64,000 nt of DNA from assembly GCF_947387515.1 (NCBI RefSeq), contig NZ_CANDOB010000001.1, positions 124,001-188,000 of the forward strand, read 5' to 3'. The stretch comes from Alkalihalobacillus sp. CinArs1 (GTDB lineage: Bacteria; Bacillota; Bacilli; Bacillales; Guptibacillaceae). Shown piece by piece: positions 24,680-34,203 of the stretch (its first letter is position 1; every line of letters begins with the position of its first letter). The notes beneath the pieces are model-generated. The model searched no databases, was not told the origin of the DNA, and saw nothing but the letters and a program-made list of their open reading frames with translations. The translations under genes and the position numbers were made by a program.

Positions 24680-26628
24680 TGAATAGCATCTATCATTATT
24701 TTCGTACATTACCATCAGACATCATTTTAGCTGACATATCTTTTGTGATCATCATCATCGCAACGACCTTCTTACTTACGAGATACCATAAATGGAAGTG
24801 GCTCTGGAGTTGGATCACGTCAACAGATCATAAGAAGATTGGCATCATGTATTTGGTTGTATCTTTCTTATTTTTTCTTAGAGCAGGGTTAGAAGCTTTA
24901 TTGATCCGAATGCAACTTGCTTTTCCTGAAAATGAATTCTGGGTATTTCAAGGAGAACGATTCAACCAACTTACAAGTACACACGGAACAGTCATGATCT
25001 TTCTTGTTGCTACGCCGCTATTAATCGGATTGATGAATGTGATCGTACCATTGCAAATCGGTGCAAGAGACGTTGCTTTTCCATTCATGAACTCATTGAG
25101 CCTCTGGCTGTTTATTTCAGGGGGAATCTTAATAAACGTCAGCTTTATAGCTGGAGGTTCACCAAATGCTGGCTGGACTACATACGCTCCTCTATCACTC
25201 AACGAATTTACCCCGGGACCTTCGAACAGCTATTATCCGATCGGACTACAAGTCGCAGGACTCGGAACAATTATGGGTGCGATCAACTTTATCGTAACGA
25301 TTATAAAAATGAGGGCACCTGGGATGAAGTTTATGAGGATGCCGCTATCAACTTGGTCGATGCTCATTACTTCGGTACTCATCGTGTATGCATTTTCCGC
25401 TCTTGCGGTAGCTTTGCTGTTATTAACGTTCGAACGACTTTTCGGAACAATCATCTTATCAGGATCTGAAGGAAATCCACTGATCTGGCAACATTTGTTC
25501 TGGATATTCGGTCACCCTGAAGTGTATATCATCGCACTACCTGCTTTTGGGATATTCTCAGATGTTATCAGTACTTTTTCGAAGAAGAAATTATTCGGGT
25601 ATACTTCAATGGTGTTTGCAATCATTTTGATCGGATTCTTAGGGTTTATGGTTTGGGTCCACCACATGTTTACAGTTGGACTAAATGCAAATATCAACGT
25701 TTTCTTCGCCTTGACCACAATGTTGATCGCGATCCCTACTGGTATCAAAATCTTCAATTGGTTGTTTACGATGCGTGGTGGACGAATAAGATTCGATACC
25801 CCTATGCTTTATGCTCTCGGCTTTATCGTAACGTTCGTAATGGGCGGAGTTACTGGCGTCATGCTTGGCTCAGTTCCAGCAGATTATCAATATCATGACA
25901 GCTATTTTGTTGTTGCACATCTACACTATGTCATTATAGGCGCAACGATTTTCGGAGTGCTTTCAGGGGTTTATTATTGGTGGCCAAAGATGTTCGGTAA
26001 GATGTTAAACGAAAAACTTGGTAAATGGAATTTTTGGACGTTTGTGATCGGATTTCATTTCACTTTCTTTCCGATGCATATTTTAGGATTGATGGGGATG
26101 CCGAGACGAGTCTTTACATATCCAGAAGGAGAAGGACTTGGTTGGCTTAATTTTGTGAGTACATGCGGTGCATTTTTAATGGGAATAGGCGTATTGTTTT
26201 TTATGCTAAACATCTATCTCACGACTCGGTACGGAAAATTTGTTCAGCAACACGACCCATGGATGAAGCGAGGACGAACGTTAGAGTGGACGGTTCCTAG
26301 TCCTCCCCCACCCTATAACTTCGCACGAGTTCCAGTCGTAACTTCCGGTGAGCCGTTATGGACTGCCTATGAAGCACAGAAACACAACATCGATTTCGAA
26401 GGCGATTATGATGAGATCCACATGCCTTCTTCAAGTTCATTGCCGTTCTTTATGGGAATGGCATTTCTAATCGCTTCCTTTGGCTTTGTTTTCGAAATTT
26501 GGTCTGTAGCAATTCTAGGTATGGCTGGTGTCTTCACTACTATGACAATTCGGTCTTTCCAGAATAAGAATGGCTATTTCATACCGAAAAACAAAGTGAT
26601 CTATAACGACAAGGGAGTGGGTTACTAA
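24679..26628 (+). CDS. Haem-copper oxidase subunit I (A1 type)
   Basis: The 649-residue catalytic subunit that reduces oxygen and pumps protons. Haem ligands H in STHGTVM and in the VAHLHYV pair, the CuB ligands HPEVY and VHHMF, the D-channel glutamate of GHPEVY and the K-channel lysine of TGIKIFNW are all visible, so it is a complete A1-type enzyme. There are 14 to 15 hydrophobic segments, as in QoxB/CyoB. It overlaps the subunit II stop and the subunit III start by one base each, showing coupled translation. Confidence 0.93.
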   Translation: MNSIYHYFRTLPSDIILADISFVIIIIATTFLLTRYHKWKWLWSWITSTDHKKIGIMYLVVSFLFFLRAGLEALLIRMQLAFPENEFWVFQGERFNQLTSTHGTVMIFLVATPLLIGLMNVIVPLQIGARDVAFPFMNSLSLWLFISGGILINVSFIAGGSPNAGWTTYAPLSLNEFTPGPSNSYYPIGLQVAGLGTIMGAINFIVTIIKMRAPGMKFMRMPLSTWSMLITSVLIVYAFSALAVALLLLTFERLFGTIILSGSEGNPLIWQHLFWIFGHPEVYIIALPAFGIFSDVISTFSKKKLFGYTSMVFAIILIGFLGFMVWVHHMFTVGLNANINVFFALTTMLIAIPTGIKIFNWLFTMRGGRIRFDTPMLYALGFIVTFVMGGVTGVMLGSVPADYQYHDSYFVVAHLHYVIIGATIFGVLSGVYYWWPKMFGKMLNEKLGKWNFWTFVIGFHFTFFPMHILGLMGMPRRVFTYPEGEGLGWLNFVSTCGAFLMGIGVLFFMLNIYLTTRYGKFVQQHDPWMKRGRTLEWTVPSPPPPYNFARVPVVTSGEPLWTAYEAQKHNIDFEGDYDEIHMPSSSSLPFFMGMAFLIASFGFVFEIWSVAILGMAGVFTTMTIRSFQNKNGYFIPKNKVIYNDKGVGY

Positions 26629-27221
26629 TGCCATCTCTAGCTGAAAAAAACCTATTTAGCGACCACCATGCGCAAATGAATATTTTAGCTTTCTGGTTTT
26701 TGATCGGTGCAGAGGTAGTGGTATTTGGTTGCTTATTCGGTATTTATGTATCAGTACAGGAGTTAACCAACAACGGACCAGGAGCAAAGGAACTCTTCAA
26801 CCTTTCTGAGATTATCGTAAGTACGATCGTGCTGTTGTCTAGTAGCTTTACATGTGCACTAGGTGTTTATACGTTAAAACTTGGTAAAAAAACGATGACC
26901 TTAGTTTGGTTTCTTCTTACAATCAGTTTGGGATTAGGATTCGTCATTCTTGAAGGAATTGAATTTATGGCTTATGTCGCGGAAGGCGCAACGATTAGTA
27001 GTAGTCCTTTCCTCGGTGCTTTTTATATGCTTTTAGGTACTCATGGAGCACATGTCCTCTTTGGGATCGTATGGATCTTTATGTTGCTCATTCAATTGAT
27101 GATGTATGGGATCACTAAAGAAACTGCACCAAAGCTGTTTATTGCTAGCTTATACTGGCACTTTATAGATGTAGTCTGGGTCTTTATCTTTACAGTAGTC
27201 TATCTACTCGGAAAGGTGTGA
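26628..27221 (+). CDS. Haem-copper oxidase subunit III
   Basis: A 197-residue subunit with five membrane segments, as in QoxC/CyoC and five-helix CtaE forms. Typical phrases are FWFLIGAEVVVFG, LGAFYMLLGTHGAHVLFGI and the final SLYWHFIDVVWVFIF. It stabilises subunit I and its proton uptake path. Third of four overlapping genes. Confidence 0.92.
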   Translation: MPSLAEKNLFSDHHAQMNILAFWFLIGAEVVVFGCLFGIYVSVQELTNNGPGAKELFNLSEIIVSTIVLLSSSFTCALGVYTLKLGKKTMTLVWFLLTISLGLGFVILEGIEFMAYVAEGATISSSPFLGAFYMLLGTHGAHVLFGIVWIFMLLIQLMMYGITKETAPKLFIASLYWHFIDVVWVFIFTVVYLLGKV

Positions 27222-27499
27222 GTGAAATGAAGAAAGAGAACGACCACCTTATAAAAATTTCGGTTATGTTCGTTACGATGATTCTTCTAACGCTTATTGC
27301 TTTCTACATCGTATACAGTGAATGGATCTCTAATGAATTTCTACCATATGTACTTATCTTCTTAGCGATGATTCAAGTGGTCATTCAATTGATCTTATTT
27401 ATGGATATTAAAGAAAAGGAGGGAAGGTATCGAATTACATCTGTTGCGGCAGGTGGGTTCATCGCAGTTCTAACGATTTTCTTTCTAGCTATATTATAA
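27218..27499 (+). CDS. Haem-copper oxidase subunit IV
   Basis: A 93-residue protein with three hydrophobic segments, typical of the CyoD/QoxD/CtaF subunit IV family. It begins with a GTG that overlaps the subunit III stop (GTGTGAGTG); an ATG three codons later (27227), preceded by AAAGG, is a reasonable alternative. Last gene of the oxidase operon, followed by a strong hairpin. Confidence 0.85.
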   Translation: MSEMKKENDHLIKISVMFVTMILLTLIAFYIVYSEWISNEFLPYVLIFLAMIQVVIQLILFMDIKEKEGRYRITSVAAGGFIAVLTIFFLAIL

Positions 27500-27501
27500 A
27501 A

Positions 27502-27529
27502 AGAACCAGGGGTGAAGTCCCCTGGTTCT
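27502..27529. terminator. Bidirectional terminator after the oxidase operon
   Basis: AGAACCAGGGG (27502-27512) pairs perfectly with CCCCTGGTTCT (27519-27529), between converging genes. Confidence 0.85.
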
Positions 27530-27530
27530 C

Positions 27531-29693
27531 CTATTTTTCTCGCATACCGAAACTCTTACTTAGTAACAATAAAGACTCGTTAATCTTCCAAACATAATAG
27601 AGATCATTGATTCGACCTTTGAGTTCTTTATTATCTTTCCCCGCATCCAACTTTTCTACTTTGTCACGAATCGAATCCAAACTATACATGACGGTTTTCG
27701 TATTCCCGTGTATGCCCTTCGATAACGCTTCGATATTGTAATTGATAATATGATAAGTTTTCTTTAGCTCTTCTTCCAACTCCGGTACAGAGAGTATCGC
27801 TCTGTTTCGATTTGAAGAAGCAAGGAGGTGCTTAGCGTAGTAATTTATTGCAGTAACAACTGTAATCCACTGCTCAATGTTTGATTTCTGCATAATGGAT
27901 ACTTTATTTCTTAAGGGCTTCGCATCGTTAAGAACATTCTGGTATTTCTCATCTAACTCAAACGCCATGTTAATAAACTGGTGATGGGAGTTCGTTTCCG
28001 TATAAGAATGGAGGTAATCCGATACATACGTTCGCAACTTCACAAAGAATTCAGTTGCTGCGACAGCTACTTTTTCTTTTGTTTTTCTAGGATAGATTAT
28101 AGCTGCGGCAAGGGAACCGATCGCCGCACCAACTAACGTATCGATAACACGCGACATAATAAGTTCACTCGTTATCCCACCCATTATGAAGTCATACATA
28201 ATTGCAATGAGCGTAGTCATCCAGAACATCATGATTCCATATGATATAGGCATCAAATAAAAGGCAAGAAACACACAGCAAAACAATGTGATCAACTCAA
28301 ATACCGGTTGTCCAGATAAGGAAAGCGCAATTCCAAATCCTGCTATAGCCCCAAAAATTGTACCGATGGATCTCTCGGTTGCTTTCTGAAACGTCATACC
28401 AACCGTATCTGTTCCTAACAATACGATAAAGGTTGATAAAAGCACCCAGTATTGATGTGTAGGCGATAAGAAATAGCCGACTACAATCGCCACACTACCA
28501 GCCACGATTGCTTGTAACGCTTTATTCTTTGCTAGCCTAGCATCTTCTGATGTGTTGTCAGCTACCTCATCTGCCTGAACTTCCTTAACTGATTCCAGAT
28601 TTACATCCCTTCGCTTCCCTAATTGCCTGGAGCTCTCTACTAAGTGATTCGATATCGCTTCGATTCTCCTAATTAACCAAAGCCAGTCCTTATCGACCTC
28701 ATGATTTTTTTGCATGGCTTTTATCATTGAACTAAGTTCGCTAATAACCGATTCAGTTTTTTTAAGATTACCAACCACGTCATGAGTACGCAGTACTTCG
28801 GCATCACGTATCGATTCTACAACTTTGTACAACAGTACTCTTATGTTCGTATGTTGTAATACGTGTAGATCCTTTAAACGGTCTACAACATAATATAGAG
28901 ACTGAATTAACATCTCTGCATCAAATATATAGAACCTCAATTGCTCAGCATCGATACCAGGCCAAATTTCCTCAGGCTCTGTGTTATTAAGAGAGCTTGA
29001 AATGACTTGAGAATAAGAATTGATCTTTTTAATATCTTTTCGAAGCTGAGAAGGTACAGACTGATTAGTAGTAGGGTTTGCAATCGCCTCTAACACCAGA
29101 TCAAGGGTCATATTCGTTTGAGTGTGAAATGAGCGGACGCTATTAATCAACTCAACTTTCGGTCGGTTTTTAATGAGATAAAACCGATATACATATGAAT
29201 AGCCTCCTCCAATGATGATACCAAGAAGATACCACCCAATATCTTCTATCTTCAATTGTAGTAAAGTAGAAAAATATGTTGATAAAAATGCAACGGTGAA
29301 CATCGCGAAATACCGGAACCCAAATTGCTGTAAATAATATGCTAGAAAAATGACGATTAAAAATAAGAAATCTATCGCAAATGGAATAACGCTTAAGGAT
29401 GTGCTCACCGTTAACGCAACTGCACTTGAAACAACTAAAATCAGCGTAGAGAATTTCTGCTTTTTCTCTGTATCATCATTCACTAAAAATAATGTCAGTA
29501 AGCTAACGACTCCAGCTAATATAGAAGCAGGAAATGAAGCACCTAATGTAAAGGCAAAGATGAGCATAGTGAGTGACGAAGACAGAACGCTAATCGTAAT
29601 ACGTAAAGCCTGGTGTAATCTCGATCTTCCTGGATCTGCAGGAGTTACACGAATAAGTGAATGAAGAAGCGACCTATGCATTGTTTTTTTCAT
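27531..29693 (-). CDS. FUSC family membrane protein (aromatic acid exporter-like)
   Basis: A 720-residue protein with two blocks of hydrophobic segments (about 28-180 and 390-540), each followed by a long soluble helical region. This is the architecture of the fusaric acid resistance / AaeB / YccS superfamily. The second block has the FUSC phrase HQYWVLLSTFIVLLGTDTVG with EATERS-like KATERSIGTIFGAIAG. Family members export aromatic carboxylic acids or are of unknown function. No adapter or outer-membrane partner is near, as expected in a Gram-positive. Function remains an inference. Confidence 0.8.
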   Translation of the reverse strand: MKKTMHRSLLHSLIRVTPADPGRSRLHQALRITISVLSSSLTMLIFAFTLGASFPASILAGVVSLLTLFLVNDDTEKKQKFSTLILVVSSAVALTVSTSLSVIPFAIDFLFLIVIFLAYYLQQFGFRYFAMFTVAFLSTYFSTLLQLKIEDIGWYLLGIIIGGGYSYVYRFYLIKNRPKVELINSVRSFHTQTNMTLDLVLEAIANPTTNQSVPSQLRKDIKKINSYSQVISSSLNNTEPEEIWPGIDAEQLRFYIFDAEMLIQSLYYVVDRLKDLHVLQHTNIRVLLYKVVESIRDAEVLRTHDVVGNLKKTESVISELSSMIKAMQKNHEVDKDWLWLIRRIEAISNHLVESSRQLGKRRDVNLESVKEVQADEVADNTSEDARLAKNKALQAIVAGSVAIVVGYFLSPTHQYWVLLSTFIVLLGTDTVGMTFQKATERSIGTIFGAIAGFGIALSLSGQPVFELITLFCCVFLAFYLMPISYGIMMFWMTTLIAIMYDFIMGGITSELIMSRVIDTLVGAAIGSLAAAIIYPRKTKEKVAVAATEFFVKLRTYVSDYLHSYTETNSHHQFINMAFELDEKYQNVLNDAKPLRNKVSIMQKSNIEQWITVVTAINYYAKHLLASSNRNRAILSVPELEEELKKTYHIINYNIEALSKGIHGNTKTVMYSLDSIRDKVEKLDAGKDNKELKGRINDLYYVWKINESLLLLSKSFGMREK

Positions 29694-29787
29694 AATTCTA
29701 TCTTAGCTAAATTAACTTGTATGTTCCACACGTCGATTCGCTCCCCTTCTTTAGCACTTCCGGTGTTGTTTTTCTAATGAAATAAAA

Positions 29788-29817
29788 AGCCTTTGAAGAC
29801 TATTATCTTCAAAGGCT
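29788..29817 (-). terminator. Terminator after the BCCT gene
   Basis: AGCCTTTGAAGA pairs with TCTTCAAAGGCT around a 6-base loop, followed on the minus strand by T5. Confidence 0.85.
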
Positions 29818-29826
29818 GAATAGCTA

Positions 29827-31359
29827 TTAAACAGTTTTCGGATCTTTTGGTGCTTTTGTCTTCTTCTCTGTACTACGTTGTTTTCTAGGTACTTCCGCAC
29901 TGAAAGACTTAATCATTCCCCAACATGTAAACAATAGAATGATCGTTAGTGGGAACGCACTCACGATGATAGCAGTCTGCATGCTTTGTAGACCACCTGT
30001 AATCATCAGAACAACTGCAGATGCAGCCAACACAAAGCCCCAGCTGAACTTAACGAAGTTCGGTGGGTTTAAGCTACCGTTTGTTGTTTGCATACCGAGA
30101 ACAAATGTAGCAGAGTCAGCTGATGTAATAAAGAAAGTAGAGATTAATAACAGAGTCACGACCGTTAGGATACCTCCAAGAGGAACCTGCTCATAGAGAT
30201 AAAACAATGCTGTTTCAAGTCCCTGTCCTGCAATATCTGTACCTTGGTTAAAGTCGAAGAAAATAGCTGAACCGCCAAACACTCCGAACCAGAATGCACA
30301 AACAACTGTAGGTACTACGGTAACAGCAATCATAAACTCTCTGATCGTTCTCCCCCTAGAAACTCGGGCGATAAACGTTCCTACGAACGGAGACCAAGCG
30401 ATCCACCAAGCCCAATAGAAAATTGTCCAACCTTGAACCCATGACTCATTTTCTGGATTCATAGGTGCAAGACGCATCCCCATTCCAAAAATGTTTTGTA
30501 CATATTCACCAAAAGTAGTTACGAATAGATCCAGAATGAATTTCGTTGGACCTAGGAAGATAAATAGTCCAAGTAAAAGAACAGCAAGAATCATGTTCGT
30601 GTTACTTAAATATTTGATTCCTTTTTTGATTCCTGTTCCAGCGGAAATTGTAAACAGCACTGTGATGACAGCGATGATGATCAACTGCACCGTGAAGTTG
30701 TTAGGTATATCCGTGAGGTAAGCTAAGCCACCATTAATCTGCTGAGCACCAAGACCAAGGGATGCTGCAACACCAAAGATCGTTGCAAATACTGCAATGA
30801 TATCGATAGTGATCCCAATCGGCCCTTTCACACGATCTCCAAGCAACGGATATAGCGTTGCACTGATAAGACCTGGTGCCCCTTTTCTAAATTTATAGTA
30901 AGCAAGAGCAAGAGCAATAGTAGCGTAGATTGCCCACGCATGAAATCCCCAGTGAAGATATGTATATCTTAAAGACTGGTGAGCTGCATCAACAGTTCCA
31001 CCTTCTCCTCCAAGTGGGGGTGTAGAAAAGTGAGACATTGGTTCTGATACTCCAAAGAATAAAAGTCCAATTCCCATTCCTGCACTAAACAGCATTGCGA
31101 ACCAAGTTAACCTGTTATACTCTGGCTTATCTGAGTCTTTACCTAGCTTAATGTTACCGAATCTACTAAAAATCAAATAAATGGCAAAAATCAGGAAAAA
31201 TGTTGCTGCTAATTGATAGAACCATCCAAACTGATTTAAAAAGAAACTTTTCGATGTGGTCATAACCTGGTCAAGATTCCCAGGCATAATCACGCCCCAT
31301 CCTACGAAGACGATCGCGATTGCGATGCCTATCCAGAATACTTTTGTTACTTTATCCAT
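29827..31359 (-). CDS. BCCT family glycine betaine/choline/carnitine transporter
   Basis: A 510-residue sodium-coupled secondary transporter for quaternary ammonium compounds, like OpuD, used for osmoprotection. It has twelve hydrophobic segments and the BCCT signature around FYWAWWIAWSPFVGTFIA (about 318-335) with the following RVSRGRTIREF. The charged C-terminal tail (KQRSTEKKTKAPKD) could sense osmotic strength, as in BetP/OpuD, though this is inferred. The ATG at 31359, 8 bases after GAGGAG, is preferred over a GTG that overlaps the ribosome binding site. Confidence 0.88.
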   Translation of the reverse strand: MDKVTKVFWIGIAIAIVFVGWGVIMPGNLDQVMTTSKSFFLNQFGWFYQLAATFFLIFAIYLIFSRFGNIKLGKDSDKPEYNRLTWFAMLFSAGMGIGLLFFGVSEPMSHFSTPPLGGEGGTVDAAHQSLRYTYLHWGFHAWAIYATIALALAYYKFRKGAPGLISATLYPLLGDRVKGPIGITIDIIAVFATIFGVAASLGLGAQQINGGLAYLTDIPNNFTVQLIIIAVITVLFTISAGTGIKKGIKYLSNTNMILAVLLLGLFIFLGPTKFILDLFVTTFGEYVQNIFGMGMRLAPMNPENESWVQGWTIFYWAWWIAWSPFVGTFIARVSRGRTIREFMIAVTVVPTVVCAFWFGVFGGSAIFFDFNQGTDIAGQGLETALFYLYEQVPLGGILTVVTLLLISTFFITSADSATFVLGMQTTNGSLNPPNFVKFSWGFVLAASAVVLMITGGLQSMQTAIIVSAFPLTIILLFTCWGMIKSFSAEVPRKQRSTEKKTKAPKDPKTV

Positions 31360-31539
31360 TCCATCCACTCCTCATTTTATTATGTAGCTAACTTATATAT
31401 CTAGTAAATAGTAACCACATAGTTACTAATCATAATAAATTTTCTGGAATTATTCAAATCGGTTTTCATGTTTAGTACAATATACCCCGTTCTTATCGAC
31501 TAGAAACCACTGCTCCCACTCCTGAAATTAACCAAAAAT

Positions 31540-31573
31540 AAAAGCAGGGAACTCATAAAGTAGCCCTGCTTTT
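31540..31573 (-). terminator. Terminator of the sigma/anti-sigma operon
   Basis: AAAAGCAGGG (31540-31549) pairs with CCCTGCTTTT (31564-31573), followed on the minus strand by ATTTTT. Confidence 0.75.
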
Positions 31574-31583
31574 ATCATCACTT

Positions 31584-32321
31584 TTACAAATCTGAACTCA
31601 TGACGATTTCACCTTTAGGAGTTTTACTCTTCGCATTCGGTTCTAGGGTGATTGCCACTGTGGTCCAATCATGATCTCCTTCGTAATTAATTTCGAAGGA
31701 AACGGCACCTTTTCCATTTTCACCGGGGACAAATGAACCTGCTCTATAAGGCTTTTCACCTTCTAATAACCAAACTTGATACACCTGATCTTCCTCTACA
31801 CCTTCAAGGTCATCTGCTTGAACGACTAGATTGGTTTTGCCATTGTCAGATACTAAAGCTGCCGCTCCTTTAGATGTCGAAGCTCCCGAAGGTTCTAACT
31901 GTACTGCTTTTAACAATGACGATACTTCTGTTTCAGAGGTTGCTCCTTCATCTGTGATATACGTATAAGCATTTCCAGCTAGCGATAGAAATAATGCAGC
32001 TGCTAGTGCTGGAGCTAACCATTTGGGAGATCGTTTGGTCTCATTCATATGAGTTACATTGGATCTCGTTTCTTCTGTGTCTACTTCCTCCACATCATCT
32101 GACGCACTTTCAAATACATTTTGAAGCACCCGTTCTTTCATTCCTGAAGGAGGCTCTTCTGGTGTTGAGAGATAAGGAAGGTCACTCGTTAAGTCTTCCA
32201 GCTCTTGCAACTCCTCTCTACAGTCTGAGCAAGATTCAAGGTGAGCCTCGAACGTTTTCTTTTCTTCATCGGTTAACGTTCCATTGAAATAGTCAAGTAG
32301 CTGATCACAATTGTTTTTCAT
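31584..32321 (-). CDS. RskA-type anti-sigma factor
   Basis: A 245-residue membrane anti-sigma factor. The N-terminal zinc-type anti-sigma domain has AHLESCSDCREEL (H-x3-C-x2-C, about residues 27-34). A single membrane segment (about 105-125; WLAPALAAALFLSLAGNAY) separates it from an extracytoplasmic RskA domain (QVYQVWLLEGEKPYRAG then EPNAKSKTPKGEIVMSS). It would hold the co-encoded ECF sigma factor until an envelope signal releases it. The gene overlaps the sigma gene by 17 bases. Confidence 0.87.
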   Translation of the reverse strand: MKNNCDQLLDYFNGTLTDEEKKTFEAHLESCSDCREELQELEDLTSDLPYLSTPEEPPSGMKERVLQNVFESASDDVEEVDTEETRSNVTHMNETKRSPKWLAPALAAALFLSLAGNAYTYITDEGATSETEVSSLLKAVQLEPSGASTSKGAAALVSDNGKTNLVVQADDLEGVEEDQVYQVWLLEGEKPYRAGSFVPGENGKGAVSFEINYEGDHDWTTVAITLEPNAKSKTPKGEIVMSSDL

Positions 32322-32877
32322 CTGAGACCCCTCCTTTCTCTGCCAGATTAGTTTTAAGATGTTTGAGTGCGAGTCGAATCCGGCCTTTTACTGTACCGAG
32401 TGGGAGGTCAAATTCTTGGGAAATTTTTTTATGCGTCATTCCTTTAAAATAAAACATCTCGATAATCCTTTTTTGTTCCTCTTTCAATTTAGAAACGGCG
32501 GCTCTTAGTACGACGCCTCTTTCTTTCCACTCGACTTGGTCTTCTACAGAAGCTTCATCACTATGAAGAGCATCTCGCTCATCTAGTTCAAAATCTGGCT
32601 CTCTCGATTGTTTACGAAGATGATCGATAGCAGTATGACGCGTCATTGTCAATATCCAGGAAGAGAACTTCCCCTTTTCTTCACTATATTGAGCTCGACC
32701 TTTCCAGAGTTTTATGAACACTTCTTGTAGTACTTCTTCTGACAGCCCTCCGTCCTTTACGATGCGATAAGAAAATGAATACAGTAATTTTTCATACCGA
32801 TCATAAAGGATTTCTAAGGCTTCCTTGTCCTTTGCCTGCACCCTCTCGTAAAGGGCAGCATCGCTCAATTCTCTCAT
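32305..32877 (-). CDS. ECF RNA polymerase sigma factor, SigK-like
   Basis: A 190-residue extracytoplasmic-function sigma factor. Region 2 (YDRYEKLLYSFSYRIVKD... EVFIKLWKG, about 22-65) and region 4 (IEMFYFKGMTHKKISQEF with LGTVKGRI, about 135-170) are clear, with no region 3 between. The RskA-type partner places it with the SigK-like ECF group. ATG at 32877, six bases after GGAG, was chosen over an in-frame start 7 codons upstream. It is preceded by the bipartite motif it shares with the repeat-protein gene at 19589, suggesting autoregulation. Confidence 0.88.
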   Translation of the reverse strand: MRELSDAALYERVQAKDKEALEILYDRYEKLLYSFSYRIVKDGGLSEEVLQEVFIKLWKGRAQYSEEKGKFSSWILTMTRHTAIDHLRKQSREPDFELDERDALHSDEASVEDQVEWKERGVVLRAAVSKLKEEQKRIIEMFYFKGMTHKKISQEFDLPLGTVKGRIRLALKHLKTNLAEKGGVSDEKQL

Positions 32878-32928
32878 ACCATTCTCCTTTATTCTCACAA
32901 GTGATCTCCACCAGAAGAGTAGAATGTC

Positions 32929-32963
32929 TACATCTAGCTAACGTCTACCTCTCCTATTTGGAT
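32929..32963 (-). promoter_or_regulatory. ECF-type autoregulatory promoter of the sigma operon
   Basis: On the minus strand ATCCAA (32958-32963), 14 bases, CGTTAG (32938-32943), inside the 15-base block CGTTAGCTAGATGTA identical to that at 20996-21010. The rest of the 330-base gap 32878-33207 holds only a perfect 7-base inverted repeat, GACTGAC / GTCAGTC (33038-33054), with no T-run, and the fabL leader. Confidence 0.75.
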
Positions 32964-33174
32964 GTGTTTTTCAATGAAAATATATGGTTTTAACGAAAGA
33001 GAGCCCTTAATTAAACAGGACGCACTCTACGAAAAGCGACTGACATCGTCAGTCTAATAAGCTTCTTGTTTTCTGTCGTTTAGTATATCATACTGTTTTC
33101 ACTGATACCGCAATCGACCTTAGCACTCATGGAATGCCTGCAGAACTTTTCACACACCTTTTGTTCATGTATGA

Positions 33175-33963
<789 letters not shown>

Positions 33964-34001
33964 CGCAGACGCTGCAATTATCCTATTTGATACAAAATAA
34001 G

Positions 34002-34020
34002 AGACAGCAACCTTGCTGTC
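34002..34020 (+). terminator. Hairpin, first copy, after fabL
   Basis: GACAGCAA / TTGCTGTC with a CC loop. It lacks a T-run, but is identical over 19 bases to the terminator at 34178-34196. Confidence 0.5.
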
Positions 34021-34063
34021 ATTAGACTGTTGAGAAAGCTTTAAAGCTCCCTGCTTATAGTGA

Positions 34064-34091
34064 GATTTCCGCTTTAGGATGCTCGCATTTC
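34064..34091. repeat. Remnant resembling a common Bacillaceae intergenic repeat
   Basis: On the minus strand the 28 bases read as GCGAGCATCCTAAAGCGG with short flanks. I recognise this as the tail of an interspersed repeat frequent between genes in Bacillus-like genomes. Only this fragment is present. The segment 33964-34203 between genes holds this, two copies of one hairpin and no coding frame I would support. Confidence 0.4.
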
Positions 34092-34177
34092 TCAGAGAAT
34101 CGTTCGGAAAGTTTCATATGGGATGAATGTTTTCTAGTAGGAGGGACCAGAACATTCTAGTTTTCACAACAAGTTAA

Positions 34178-34196
34178 AGACAGCAACCTTGCTGTC
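34178..34196. terminator. Hairpin, second copy, with T-run
   Basis: The same 19 bases as at 34002-34020, here flanked by AAAG and CTTTTTT, so a working terminator for either flanking gene. Confidence 0.75.
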
Positions 34197-34203
34197 TTTT
34201 TTC

